Under the pieces are notes generated by a model. The model worked only from the letters and a program-made list of their open reading frames with translations. It was not told where the DNA came from and searched no databases. The position numbers and the translations under genes were made by a program. A stretch of 64,000 nucleotides of DNA from Candidatus Zixiibacteriota bacterium. Its GTDB lineage: Bacteria; Zixibacteria; MSB-5A5; UBA10806. The stretch lies in contig JAHEDG010000009.1 of assembly GCA_024641335.1 (NCBI GenBank), positions 1 through 64,000 of the forward strand, written 5' to 3'. Below are positions 37,501-46,674 of the stretch, piece after piece; within the stretch, counting starts at the first letter, position 1; each line of letters begins with the position of its first letter.

Positions 37501-38045
37501 CAGATTTCCCCCTTTAAATAAGGACCCAATTTTTCCCTCAATCTGACAACGGCGTGATGATAATTGGCTTTAGCGGCGCTCTCGGTAATCCCGAGGCTCT
37601 CAGCGATGCCCGCAAAAGGCAGTCCTTCATAATATCTCAATACAAATATCATCTTCTGTCTTTTGGGCATTTCCCCCACCGCCATATCTATTCTGCCGTG
37701 TAATTCGGCTTTCTCCAGTCCTTCGGTGGGATTTTCATTATGGTAGATCTCCGGCGAATCTTCGATGGAGATATGCGACGACAGTCTGTTTCTCGATTTG
37801 AAATTAAGGGCCAGATTCACCGCGATTCTGAATAGCCAGGTATAAATACTCGAATCACCCCTGAAACTACCCCTGGAGCGATAAGCCCTGACAAATGTAT
37901 CCTGGGTTAAGTCCCTGGCGTCTTCTTTATTTCTGACATATTTGAGGATCATCAGATAAATTCTCTCCCTAAACTCCCTGACGGCCTTTTCAAAGACTTC
38001 ATCATTCAAATTATCCCTGGGGCCATCACTTTTCATGTTACTCAA
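37500..38045 (-). CDS. ECF RNA polymerase sigma factor (RpoE-like)
   Basis: NKEDARDLTQDTFVRAYRSRGSFRGDSSIYTWLFRIAVNLALNFKSRNR; region 4 YYEGLPFAGIAESLGITESAAKANYHHAVVRLREKL. Confidence 0.95.
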   Translation of the reverse strand: MSNMKSDGPRDNLNDEVFEKAVREFRERIYLMILKYVRNKEDARDLTQDTFVRAYRSRGSFRGDSSIYTWLFRIAVNLALNFKSRNRLSSHISIEDSPEIYHNENPTEGLEKAELHGRIDMAVGEMPKRQKMIFVLRYYEGLPFAGIAESLGITESAAKANYHHAVVRLREKLGPYLKGEI

Positions 38046-38049
38046 AATA

Positions 38050-38076
38050 TTAGACCCGATACCGGGTCGGAAGTTT
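38050..38076 (-). promoter_or_regulatory. Putative sigmaE-like promoter upstream of the ECF operon
   Basis: Minus strand AAACTT - 16 nt - TCTAA; spacer contains the 16-nt inverted repeat GACCCG-GTAT-CGGGTC (38053-38068). Confidence 0.5.
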
Positions 38077-38104
38077 AAGAAAAATTATGGGAGTATTATG
38101 TAAA

Positions 38105-39178
38105 TCAGCCGCGGGTCGATTTGGTGAGGACTTTGGAATACATCGGGATATTTTCAAGACATTTGCCCGTACCTCGAACCACACAAGTCAAAGGATCATC
38201 AGCCACAATAACCGGCAGGTTGGTTTCCTGCCTGAGACGTTTATCAAGCCCTCTGATCAGCGCCCCGCCGCCGGTCATGATGATACCGCGATCGAGTATA
38301 TCGGATGCCAATTCAGGGGGTGTTTGTTCCAGCGCCAGCCGAACCGCTTCGACAATGGCTGAAATTGGTTCGTTGAGGGCTTCTCTGATCTGAGCCGATG
38401 ATATCTTCATGGTTTTGGGCACGCCTGCTACCAGGTCTCTCCCTTTTATCTCCATGGATTCTTCATGTTCGAGGGGATATGCGGCGCCGATCCTCCATTT
38501 TATTTCTTCGGCCGTACGTTCTCCGATAAGGAGGCTGTAGTTCTTTTTCAGATAATTGACAATAGATTCGTCAAGTTCATCGCCGGCAACCCGTATCGAG
38601 GTATTATTGACGATACCGTTAAGCGCTATAACAGCGATCTCCGATGTTCCTCCGCCGATGTCTATAATCATCGAGCCGGACGGTTGATCGACCGGCAGCC
38701 CCACGCCTATAGCCGCGGCCATCGGTTCGGGCAGCAAATAGACTTCCCTGGCTCCGGCATTCTCGGCCGAATCCCTGACAGCCCGTTTTTCCACCTCGGT
38801 GATACCGGAGGGTACCGATATTATGATTCTGGGTTTCATGAGGAATCGATGTTTAACCACACGGCGAATGAAATCGGAGAGCATCTTCTCGGTAATCTCG
38901 AAATCGGCGATAACGCCGTCCTTCATAGGCCGTATAGCGGTAATCTCATAGGGGGTTCTACCGATCATCTCTTTGGCCGCGATCCCTATAGCTAACACTT
39001 TGTTGGTTCGTTTTTCCACGGCCACAACCGATGGCTCGTTCAAAACGATACCCTGGCCTTTTACGTATACGAGCGTATTGGCCGTGCCGAGATCGATACC
39101 AATATCATTTGAAAGAAACCCAAATAATGACATACTACTCGAAACGTTGTCCTGCTGAACCTCTAAAACTGTCTCCAT
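38105..39178 (-). CDS. mreB: Rod shape-determining protein MreB
   Basis: [76 protein letters not shown]. Confidence 0.97.
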   Translation of the reverse strand: METVLEVQQDNVSSSMSLFGFLSNDIGIDLGTANTLVYVKGQGIVLNEPSVVAVEKRTNKVLAIGIAAKEMIGRTPYEITAIRPMKDGVIADFEITEKMLSDFIRRVVKHRFLMKPRIIISVPSGITEVEKRAVRDSAENAGAREVYLLPEPMAAAIGVGLPVDQPSGSMIIDIGGGTSEIAVIALNGIVNNTSIRVAGDELDESIVNYLKKNYSLLIGERTAEEIKWRIGAAYPLEHEESMEIKGRDLVAGVPKTMKISSAQIREALNEPISAIVEAVRLALEQTPPELASDILDRGIIMTGGGALIRGLDKRLRQETNLPVIVADDPLTCVVRGTGKCLENIPMYSKVLTKSTRG

Positions 39179-39371
39179 ATCCTCTCATCCGGGCAATAAT
39201 ACGTCAACGGTAAATAAAACACAACCTCTTTTTTTTTGTCGGATAAAGTATGATATAACTTAAGCGCTATTCCGCGCCGCCGGCCGAATATCTTTCGCAG
39301 GGGCGCGCTTTGTGCCCATTTGATTCAAATTGAAAAACTAATTTTCGAGCGGAGTCCTAAGGGACGGAGAA

Positions 39372-40727
39372 TTATGACGGCTCCGCCTGATATGGCGAGC
39401 CGTGGTGGAGATCCAGAAGTTCGAAACGGACGATATCCTTGACAAAGGCCAGATGGACTATGCCTGTAGGGCCGTTTCTCTGCTTGCCGATTATAATCTC
39501 GGCCATATTTCCGGGATGGCCGTCGTCATCTCGAGGCCGATGTATGAACATCACCAAATCGGCGTCCTGCTCGATGGCCCCGGATTCCCTAAGGTCGGAT
39601 AATTGCGGTCTGGCGTCCTTGCCCCTCATCTCTACCTGCCGGGAAAGCTGGGATAGAGCCACAACCGGGACTTTCAGCTCCCTGGCCAGAGCCTTCAGCG
39701 ATTGGGAGACATAAGTCATTTCCTGTTGGCGACTTTCTGGATTCTTCTGGCCCCGGACAAGCTGCAAATAATCGACAATTATCATGCCGATATCCATTTT
39801 CATCTTCATTCGCCGGGCTTTGGCCCTGATCTCCATGACTGTCAGGGACGCCGAATCGTCCAGATAGATAGGCGCCTCCGAAAGCGGTCCGACTGCAATA
39901 GACAAATTGGTCCATTGGTGATCCGCTATTCTCCCGGTCCTCAAAAGATGGGCCGAAATCCTGGCCCGACTACAAAGGAGCCTTTGAACTAGCTGCTCTT
40001 TGGCCATTTCCAGCGAAAATACGCAGACCGGAATACCCTTGGTGATGGCCACACTCTCGGCGATATTCAGGGCAAAAGCGGTTTTTCCCATTGACGGTCG
40101 GCCGGCGATGATAATCAGGTCTGATTTCTGAAAACCGGCGGTCATGGTATCAAGCTCCGGGAAACCGGTGGGCAGTCCGGTAACATGCCCCTCGCGCCGG
40201 GAATATTCCTCTATTTGCTCAAAAGTCTGCGGCAGGATATTCTTCAGGGGAATAAAGTCCCCTTTCAGGGAGTCTTCCTTGATAGCGAATATTTTCCTCT
40301 CGGAAAAATCGAGGATATCGTCGGCCGAAAAACCGGTATCATAGCATCTGTTTATAACATCGGAACAATCGCTTATCAGTTGATTCTTGACCGCGGCTTC
40401 GAGAACTATTCTGATATGGTCCTCGATATTGGCGATAGTCACGACAGAATCAACCAGATCTAGAAGATACCGTCGTCCGCCGATCTCCTCCAGCTGTCCG
40501 CGATTGCTCAGTTCGGCCGGAATGGTGATCAGGTCGACGGCATTTGATGTCTCATACAGTTTCTTAATCGCGGAGAAAATCTTCCTGTGCTTAGGCACAT
40601 AAAAGTATTCCTCTTTCATCATTTCTATGCCTGTATGAAGCGCTTCGGTATGCTGAAGAATAGCTCCGAGGATAGATTGCTCTGCCTCGACCGCCTGGGG
40701 CGGGATTTTATCCCTGGCATCGGTCAT
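39372..40727 (-). CDS. dnaB: Replicative DNA helicase DnaB
   Basis: PPQAVEAEQSILGAIL, GRPSMGKTAFALNIAE, SLEMAKEQLVQRLL, VDYLQLV, LSDLRESGAIEQDADLVMFIHR. Confidence 0.97.
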   Translation of the reverse strand: MTDARDKIPPQAVEAEQSILGAILQHTEALHTGIEMMKEEYFYVPKHRKIFSAIKKLYETSNAVDLITIPAELSNRGQLEEIGGRRYLLDLVDSVVTIANIEDHIRIVLEAAVKNQLISDCSDVINRCYDTGFSADDILDFSERKIFAIKEDSLKGDFIPLKNILPQTFEQIEEYSRREGHVTGLPTGFPELDTMTAGFQKSDLIIIAGRPSMGKTAFALNIAESVAITKGIPVCVFSLEMAKEQLVQRLLCSRARISAHLLRTGRIADHQWTNLSIAVGPLSEAPIYLDDSASLTVMEIRAKARRMKMKMDIGMIIVDYLQLVRGQKNPESRQQEMTYVSQSLKALARELKVPVVALSQLSRQVEMRGKDARPQLSDLRESGAIEQDADLVMFIHRPRDDDGHPGNMAEIIIGKQRNGPTGIVHLAFVKDIVRFELLDLHHGSPYQAEPS

Positions 40728-41461
40728 TTGGTTTTCCCCCCATGAGGCAGGGCGACTTCCACCAGAGTCTTGAGATCAGCCATAGCCGACGGCATATATG
40801 AGTTTGATCTCAATATGGCCGCGGGGTGATAGGTAACCATGAATTTTATGCCATGATAATCGAACCAGCGGCCTCTCATGGCTCCGAGGGTCATGGTGGT
40901 TTTGAGAATAGTCTGAGCTGCGATTCTTCCCAGACAGCAGATTGCTTTGGGCTGCATAATCCTGATCTGCTTTATCAGATACGGTTCGCACTTTTCCACT
41001 TCGCCTGGGAGCGGATCGCGGTTATCCGGAGGACGGCATTTCAGAATATTGGCGATATAGACATCCTCGCGCCTGATCCCGATCTCGGTCAGCATCTTAT
41101 CGAGAAGCTTGCCGGCCCGCCCGACGAACGGCACCCCCTGAAGATCCTCGTCCCGTCCGGGCGCTTCTCCGATGAACATAATATCGGCTTGGGGATTTCC
41201 GACTCCGAACACGAATTTGGTTCTCGATTTTGCCAGATCGCAGCGTTTGCATCGGTTGATTGTCGCGTCGAGTTGGTCGAGAGACTCCGATTTTTCGAAA
41301 TCTCCGATATTCAGCCTTTTGGCAGTCATTTTAACTCCGGGCCGGGTAGATTCGGGCAGATAAAGTTCATCGAACCCGAGATCTCGTTGCACCAGCAAGT
41401 ATTTTTTCAGCCTATTTTTTTCTTTTCGATCCATGGTTTTCCAAAAGAATCGAGGTTTCAT
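40724..41461 (-). CDS. Family 4 (Fe-S) uracil-DNA glycosylase
   Basis: CKRCDLAKSRTKFVFGVGNPQADIMFIGEAPGRDEDLQGVPFVGRAGKLLDKML, YHPAAILR. Start may be 41434. Confidence 0.95.
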   Translation of the reverse strand: MKPRFFWKTMDRKEKNRLKKYLLVQRDLGFDELYLPESTRPGVKMTAKRLNIGDFEKSESLDQLDATINRCKRCDLAKSRTKFVFGVGNPQADIMFIGEAPGRDEDLQGVPFVGRAGKLLDKMLTEIGIRREDVYIANILKCRPPDNRDPLPGEVEKCEPYLIKQIRIMQPKAICCLGRIAAQTILKTTMTLGAMRGRWFDYHGIKFMVTYHPAAILRSNSYMPSAMADLKTLVEVALPHGGKTK

Positions 41462-42629
41462 CGATAATCCTGACTGCCAGATCGAACTTATCCATTTTTT
41501 CGAGTTTGAGACGTTTGCCGCCCTTGAAAAGAAGGGTAACTTGATTAAAATCCGATCCGAATCCGACTCCTTCTTTGGTGGGATCGTTGGCGGCTATTAT
41601 ATCCATTTTCTTATCGCGCAGTTTCTCCACAGCGCGGGATTCCAAATTCTCCGTTTCGAGCGCGAATCCAACCACTATTTTGGGTCGGGAATCGCCGAGG
41701 CTTTTCAAAAGATCGGGATTTTGCTTAAGCTCCAATTTCATTGATTCGTCCGAACGTTTTATTTTCTGCTTATGGTAGTTGGCCGGACGATAATCGGCCA
41801 CCGCGGCCGCCATAAATAGAATATCGCTTTTCGAACAATATCGCTTCAAGGCTTTTTGCATATCGACTGCCGATTGAACCGGCGCGAAAGTAACAGATGG
41901 AGGAGGCGTCAAATCTGTCGGGCCTGATATCAGGGTAACCTCGGCTCCGAATCCGGCAGCGGCGTCAGCCAGGGCGTATCCCATCTTGCCCGACGAATGA
42001 TTGCTCAGATACCTGACAGGATCCAGCGGTTCTTTGGTGGGACCGGCCGTTACAACTACCTTTTTACCGGCAAGCGTATTTTTTCCTATCAAACGCTGTC
42101 TGGCGGCGGCGAAAATACCGGGCGGTTCGGTCATCCGTCCGGCGGCGGTTATAAGCGACGCCAGATGACCTGTTTCCGGACCCGCGAAATTAACTCCGAT
42201 CGATTTAAGATATCGGATATTTCTCTGAACGGTCGGATTATTGAACATCTTCACGTTCATGGCCGGAGCCGCCAAAACAGGGCCGTAGAAAGCCAGAAAC
42301 TGGGTGGAGAGAGCGTCGTCGGCTATTCCGCCGGCCATCTTCCCTATTATATTGGCGGTAGCGGGAGCGATTACCAGTATATCACCCCAATCGGCCCAGC
42401 TGACATGTTCCAGGGTATCACGCTTCTCGCCGAACATATCCACAGACACAGATTCAGCTCCCAATGATTGAAAAGACAATGGGGTAACGAACTCGGCGGC
42501 CGATTTGGTCATAATGACTCTTACCGTACAGCCGGCCTTGACAAATAGGCGCAGAAGTTCGCAGGCCTTAAAGGCCCCGATACCACCGCTGACACCAAGA
42601 AGTATCTTTTTATCTTTCATCAATGTCAT
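41412..42629 (-). CDS. coaBC: Bifunctional phosphopantothenoylcysteine decarboxylase/synthase
   Basis: LLGVSGGIGAFKACELLR, APAMNVKM, VVTAGPTKEPLDPVRYLSNHSSGKMGYALADAA. Confidence 0.97.
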   Translation of the reverse strand: MTLMKDKKILLGVSGGIGAFKACELLRLFVKAGCTVRVIMTKSAAEFVTPLSFQSLGAESVSVDMFGEKRDTLEHVSWADWGDILVIAPATANIIGKMAGGIADDALSTQFLAFYGPVLAAPAMNVKMFNNPTVQRNIRYLKSIGVNFAGPETGHLASLITAAGRMTEPPGIFAAARQRLIGKNTLAGKKVVVTAGPTKEPLDPVRYLSNHSSGKMGYALADAAAGFGAEVTLISGPTDLTPPPSVTFAPVQSAVDMQKALKRYCSKSDILFMAAAVADYRPANYHKQKIKRSDESMKLELKQNPDLLKSLGDSRPKIVVGFALETENLESRAVEKLRDKKMDIIAANDPTKEGVGFGSDFNQVTLLFKGGKRLKLEKMDKFDLAVRIIDETSILLENHGSKRKK

Positions 42630-42748
42630 AATGGAATCGAAAAACTAAATTTGCGACCTCCCTGTCATCCATATAGATAAGGAATAATAAATCAAACTCA
42701 AGTGATATTTACAAACACTCAATGTGGAAATCTCTGTTGATAACTTTT

Positions 42749-44296
42749 TTAGTGCTTGAAATGCCTGATGCCGGTAAGCGCCATGGCTATATTCAGCCGG
42801 TTGGCGGCCTCGATGACATCGGGATCTTTCTTTGAACCGCCGGGTTGAATCACGGCTGTAACTCCGGCCTCGGCTAAAACTTCGAGTCCGTCAGGCATAG
42901 GGAAAAAAGCGTCGGAGGCCGCCACCGCGCCTAAGGCGCGTTGACCTGCTTTGCGGACGGCTATAATGGATGAATCGACTCTCGATGTTTGTCCTGGTCC
43001 GATCCCGACGGTCGCGAGATCTTTGCAGATCACAATAGCGTTGGACTTGATATGCTTAACAATCCTGAAGGCAAAGAGCAGCTCCTTCATCTGATTATCG
43101 TCTGGTTTTTTCTCGGTGACGAACTGAAAATCGGAATCGCCCGGTTCAAGCCGATCCGGAGTTTGGGCCAGCAGCCCTCCGGCAATAGGGCGATACTCCA
43201 ACGCGGTCTCTGCAGGACGTATTAGATCACCGATCTCCAGGAGCCGTCTTTTTTTCTTTTTGCTCAACAATTCGAACGATTCAGATTCGAAACCGGGAGC
43301 CAGTATGCATTCCACGAACGGAGTTTCATCCAACAGACGGGCGGTTTCCGGATCAACCCTTCGATTTAAAGCGATAACCGAACCGAAGGCGGAAAGAGGA
43401 TCGGAGTCCAGAGCTTTCCGGTAGGCCTCGGCCAATGTACTTCCCATCGCGGCCCCGCAGGGGTTAGTATGCTTAATAACGGCGGCAAACGGCTGATCGA
43501 AATCGAGAGCCATCTGCAACGCTGCTTCGAGATCCCAGATGTTATTAAATGAAAGTTCTTTGCCGGATAAAAGCGTTCCCCCGGCTATAGACGAATACCT
43601 GTAATTCGGTTCGGCGTAGAGAGCGGCTTTCTGATGAGGATTCTCGCCGTATCGCAGAGGATATCTCAATGTAAAGGTCTGGTTGATAGTCCCGGCGAAA
43701 TCGGCTTCCTTTCCGCCGAAATAAGATGTTATGGCCGAATCGTAGGCGGCCGTTCTGGCGAACGCCTTGATAGCCATCTCCCTGCGAAACTCGAGAGTGG
43801 TCATTCCGCTGTTCTTGCCCAGTTGATCGATTAGGACAGGGTAATCATCGGGGGATGTGATAACGATTACATGAGGAAAATTCTTGGCCGCGGAGCGGAT
43901 CATCGAGGGCCCGCCGATATCGATGTTCTCGAGGGCGGTCTCATCAGAGACATTCCCCGAGCCGGTTACCTGCTCGAACGGATACAAGTTGACCACCACA
44001 AGATCATACTGCGGGATTCCGTGGAGGCTGAGCTGCGAGATATGTTCTCCTTTGTCTCTGCGGGCCAGAATGCCGCCGTGAACTTTGGGATGCAGGGTTT
44101 TAACTCGGCCATCGAGAATCTCGGGGAAACCGGTGAGATCGGATACCGATTTCACGTCGATCCCTTCGTTACGCAGAGTTTTCATAGTGCCGCCGGTCGA
44201 GACCAATTCGATATCGTACTCTTGAAGTTTCCGGGCCAGATCGACAACACCGGTTTTATCGTAAACGGTAATCAGCGCTCGCTTAATCCTCATCAT
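42749..44296 (-). CDS. purH: AICAR formyltransferase/IMP cyclohydrolase
   Basis: RALITVYDKTGVVDLARKL, DGRVKTLHPKVHGGIL, YGENPHQKAALY, IKHTNPCGAA. Confidence 0.98.
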   Translation of the reverse strand: MMRIKRALITVYDKTGVVDLARKLQEYDIELVSTGGTMKTLRNEGIDVKSVSDLTGFPEILDGRVKTLHPKVHGGILARRDKGEHISQLSLHGIPQYDLVVVNLYPFEQVTGSGNVSDETALENIDIGGPSMIRSAAKNFPHVIVITSPDDYPVLIDQLGKNSGMTTLEFRREMAIKAFARTAAYDSAITSYFGGKEADFAGTINQTFTLRYPLRYGENPHQKAALYAEPNYRYSSIAGGTLLSGKELSFNNIWDLEAALQMALDFDQPFAAVIKHTNPCGAAMGSTLAEAYRKALDSDPLSAFGSVIALNRRVDPETARLLDETPFVECILAPGFESESFELLSKKKKRRLLEIGDLIRPAETALEYRPIAGGLLAQTPDRLEPGDSDFQFVTEKKPDDNQMKELLFAFRIVKHIKSNAIVICKDLATVGIGPGQTSRVDSSIIAVRKAGQRALGAVAASDAFFPMPDGLEVLAEAGVTAVIQPGGSKKDPDVIEAANRLNIAMALTGIRHFKH

Positions 44297-44302
44297 AATC
44301 TC

Positions 44303-45217
44303 TCAATCTATATCTTTACCAACCAGAATCTTGTAGGCAAGTTTGTATTTCTCAAGCGTATTGACTATAATCTTCTCAGGCAGAACAGGGGGGGCGGAAT
44401 TCTTATCCCACCCTGTGGTATCGAGATAATCTCGAATGAACTGTTTATCGAAGGACGGGGGGTTGGAACCTGGCCGGTACGAATCCAAAGGCCAGAACCT
44501 GGATGAATCGGGAGATAAAATCTCGTCAATCAGAGTTAACTCATCGCCGATGAATCCGAATTCGAATTTTGTGTCGGCGATAATGATCCCTTTGGAATAA
44601 GCGTATTCGTACGCTTTGGAATAGACCGCGAGGGTGAGATCCTTGAGCCGGGAGGCCAGATCCGCTCCGACCGAATTTTCAAGATCGGCTATGGAAATGT
44701 TCATATCATGCCCGTCGTCTTCCTTAGTAGCGGGAGTGAAAATCGGCGCGGGCAGTTTACCGGCCAGCTCTATATCCGCGGGCAGCATGGTACCGTAGAG
44801 ATCTACAGATTTTGCCCCGGGCGATGATTTCAAGATATTTTTATAGTCTTTGTAGCCCGATCCGACCAGATATCCGCGAGCCACACATTCGATATCGATT
44901 CTTTCAGCCTTCCTTACAATCATCGATCGTCCCTCGAGATAACCGTACTTGCGCAGCGATTCGGGAAACTTATTGAAATCTCCGGTAATCAGATGATTCG
45001 AAACGATTTGGCCTGTAAGGCCGAACCAGAAAAGAGACATAGAGTTAAGAATTTTCCCTTTGCCCGGAATACCGTTTGGCAGTATCCAGTCGAATGCCGA
45101 GATCCGGTCTGTGGCTACGAAGAGAAGTTTATCGTCCAGATCGTATATGTCCCGAACCTTGCCCCTGGCCAAAAGCGGATATTCTTTGATTTCGGTTTTT
45201 AGTAACGCGTCGGTCAT
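44303..45217 (-). CDS. purC: SAICAR synthetase
   Basis: LARGKVRDIYDLDDKLLFVATDRISAFDWILPNGIPGKGKILN, IIADTKFEFGF. Confidence 0.97.
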   Translation of the reverse strand: MTDALLKTEIKEYPLLARGKVRDIYDLDDKLLFVATDRISAFDWILPNGIPGKGKILNSMSLFWFGLTGQIVSNHLITGDFNKFPESLRKYGYLEGRSMIVRKAERIDIECVARGYLVGSGYKDYKNILKSSPGAKSVDLYGTMLPADIELAGKLPAPIFTPATKEDDGHDMNISIADLENSVGADLASRLKDLTLAVYSKAYEYAYSKGIIIADTKFEFGFIGDELTLIDEILSPDSSRFWPLDSYRPGSNPPSFDKQFIRDYLDTTGWDKNSAPPVLPEKIIVNTLEKYKLAYKILVGKDID

Positions 45218-46674
45218 TTAATTTTCCCCTCATTTCCCAGATAGTTAAGGCACCGGAATATATGAAAATCGGTGACCTTTTTTCCACCTTTTTTTATAGA
45301 TAATATTTCCTCCGGCATAACCGTCTCGAAATATAGGTTTAACCTGTCGGCTTCAGAGAATTTAATCCGATCATCATAGATAAAAATAGCGTTGTACCCG
45401 ATCAACGTATCGGGATCGCTCCAGTAATCGTATTGCAAACCCGGTCGTCCGACAATATTATTGCTGACCGTTTCCGGATGATCGTCGAGATGAAAGGCGA
45501 GCTCCGAGGCGATCTTATATTCGTATCCGCAGATGAAATAAGGCTCCGGAGTCGTATCGCGGATCGACTGAACCTTATCGGCCAGTTGATCCCAGCCGGA
45601 GTAATAATCCCCGCGGCCGTAATGGAACCCCGGCAGGAGTATCAGGATATGAACGGCCAGGAAAGTGATTGTCAAAAAGACCAGGCTCGATTTGCCCCAG
45701 AAACGAACCAGACGGCTGGAACCGCATTTGAGATGGTAGAAAGCGACTCCGGCCATGAACCAGCCGATGAAGGCCGGAACCGTCCAGTTCATCTTGACCC
45801 ATGATTTCAACGATATCGGAAACAGGAATATAATAAGAGGTACCGAAAACCATATCAGCAGTGAGTGATTCGCCGATTTTTCCCGGACCATGCCCTTGAG
45901 CGAATTCCAAATACCTACCAGAAGAAGCGGTATCGGGAAAATCCCGTAATTACCTATGACAGTTCCGATAAACCCGAAAAAGAAATCGGGCCTGAATCGG
46001 GACATCTCCCCCGCCCTTCTTTGAGTCTGAAACAGGAAACTGGCCCAGTCATGCTGGTAATTCCATATCAACACCGGCAGAATTACGATGATGAGGCTTA
46101 ATAAGGATAAGTACGGCCAGATAGTAGCCAGCCAGTGCCTGCGCTGACGGGAAAACAGGAAAAACGAAAAGGCTCCAAGCCAGGCGAATACCATAGTATA
46201 CTTGGAAGCGAATCCCGCGCCGAGAAAAACTCCCAACAATATCCACCATATTCTATCGGACCCGATGTCTATTTTATAGCAGGCCAGCATGGCCAGCCCC
46301 CAGAACAATAGCATAGGGGTATCCGGCGTAATTATCATGCTCCCTAACGCATAGATAAAAGCAATGTTTACACTTACAGCTGTCCAGAAAGCGGTTTTCT
46401 CGTCAAAAAGCAGAACGGTCAGCCGGAAAATAACTAATGTCATAATGGTGGAGAGCACGATGGCTGCCAGATGAATCGAAAATCCGCTTGTCCCCAAGAT
46501 AGTAGTCAGCTTGATAAAATACGCGGCTATGGGCGGATGATCGAAATAGGACAAGGCCGGATGACGGCTGTAGTTCCAGTAATAAGCCTCCTGCGGAGCA
46601 ACCGGCAGAAATAAGGCATAGATCAGCCGGAAAACGGTAATGCCAAATAGAAATATGTAAAATTTCCTAATCAT
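45214..46674 (-). CDS. Glycosyltransferase family 39-like membrane protein
   Basis: EAYYWNYSRHPALSYFDHPPIAAYFIKLTTILG motif plus multiple TM segments (ArnT/PMT-like). Confidence 0.88.
   Translation of the reverse strand: MIRKFYIFLFGITVFRLIYALFLPVAPQEAYYWNYSRHPALSYFDHPPIAAYFIKLTTILGTSGFSIHLAAIVLSTIMTLVIFRLTVLLFDEKTAFWTAVSVNIAFIYALGSMIITPDTPMLLFWGLAMLACYKIDIGSDRIWWILLGVFLGAGFASKYTMVFAWLGAFSFFLFSRQRRHWLATIWPYLSLLSLIIVILPVLIWNYQHDWASFLFQTQRRAGEMSRFRPDFFFGFIGTVIGNYGIFPIPLLLVGIWNSLKGMVREKSANHSLLIWFSVPLIIFLFPISLKSWVKMNWTVPAFIGWFMAGVAFYHLKCGSSRLVRFWGKSSLVFLTITFLAVHILILLPGFHYGRGDYYSGWDQLADKVQSIRDTTPEPYFICGYEYKIASELAFHLDDHPETVSNNIVGRPGLQYDYWSDPDTLIGYNAIFIYDDRIKFSEADRLNLYFETVMPEEILSIKKGGKKVTDFHIFRCLNYLGNEGKIK

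Noticed and set aside
39372-40727. Possible intein in dnaB
   Set aside because: Protein is 451 aa with continuous helicase motifs; no insertion.
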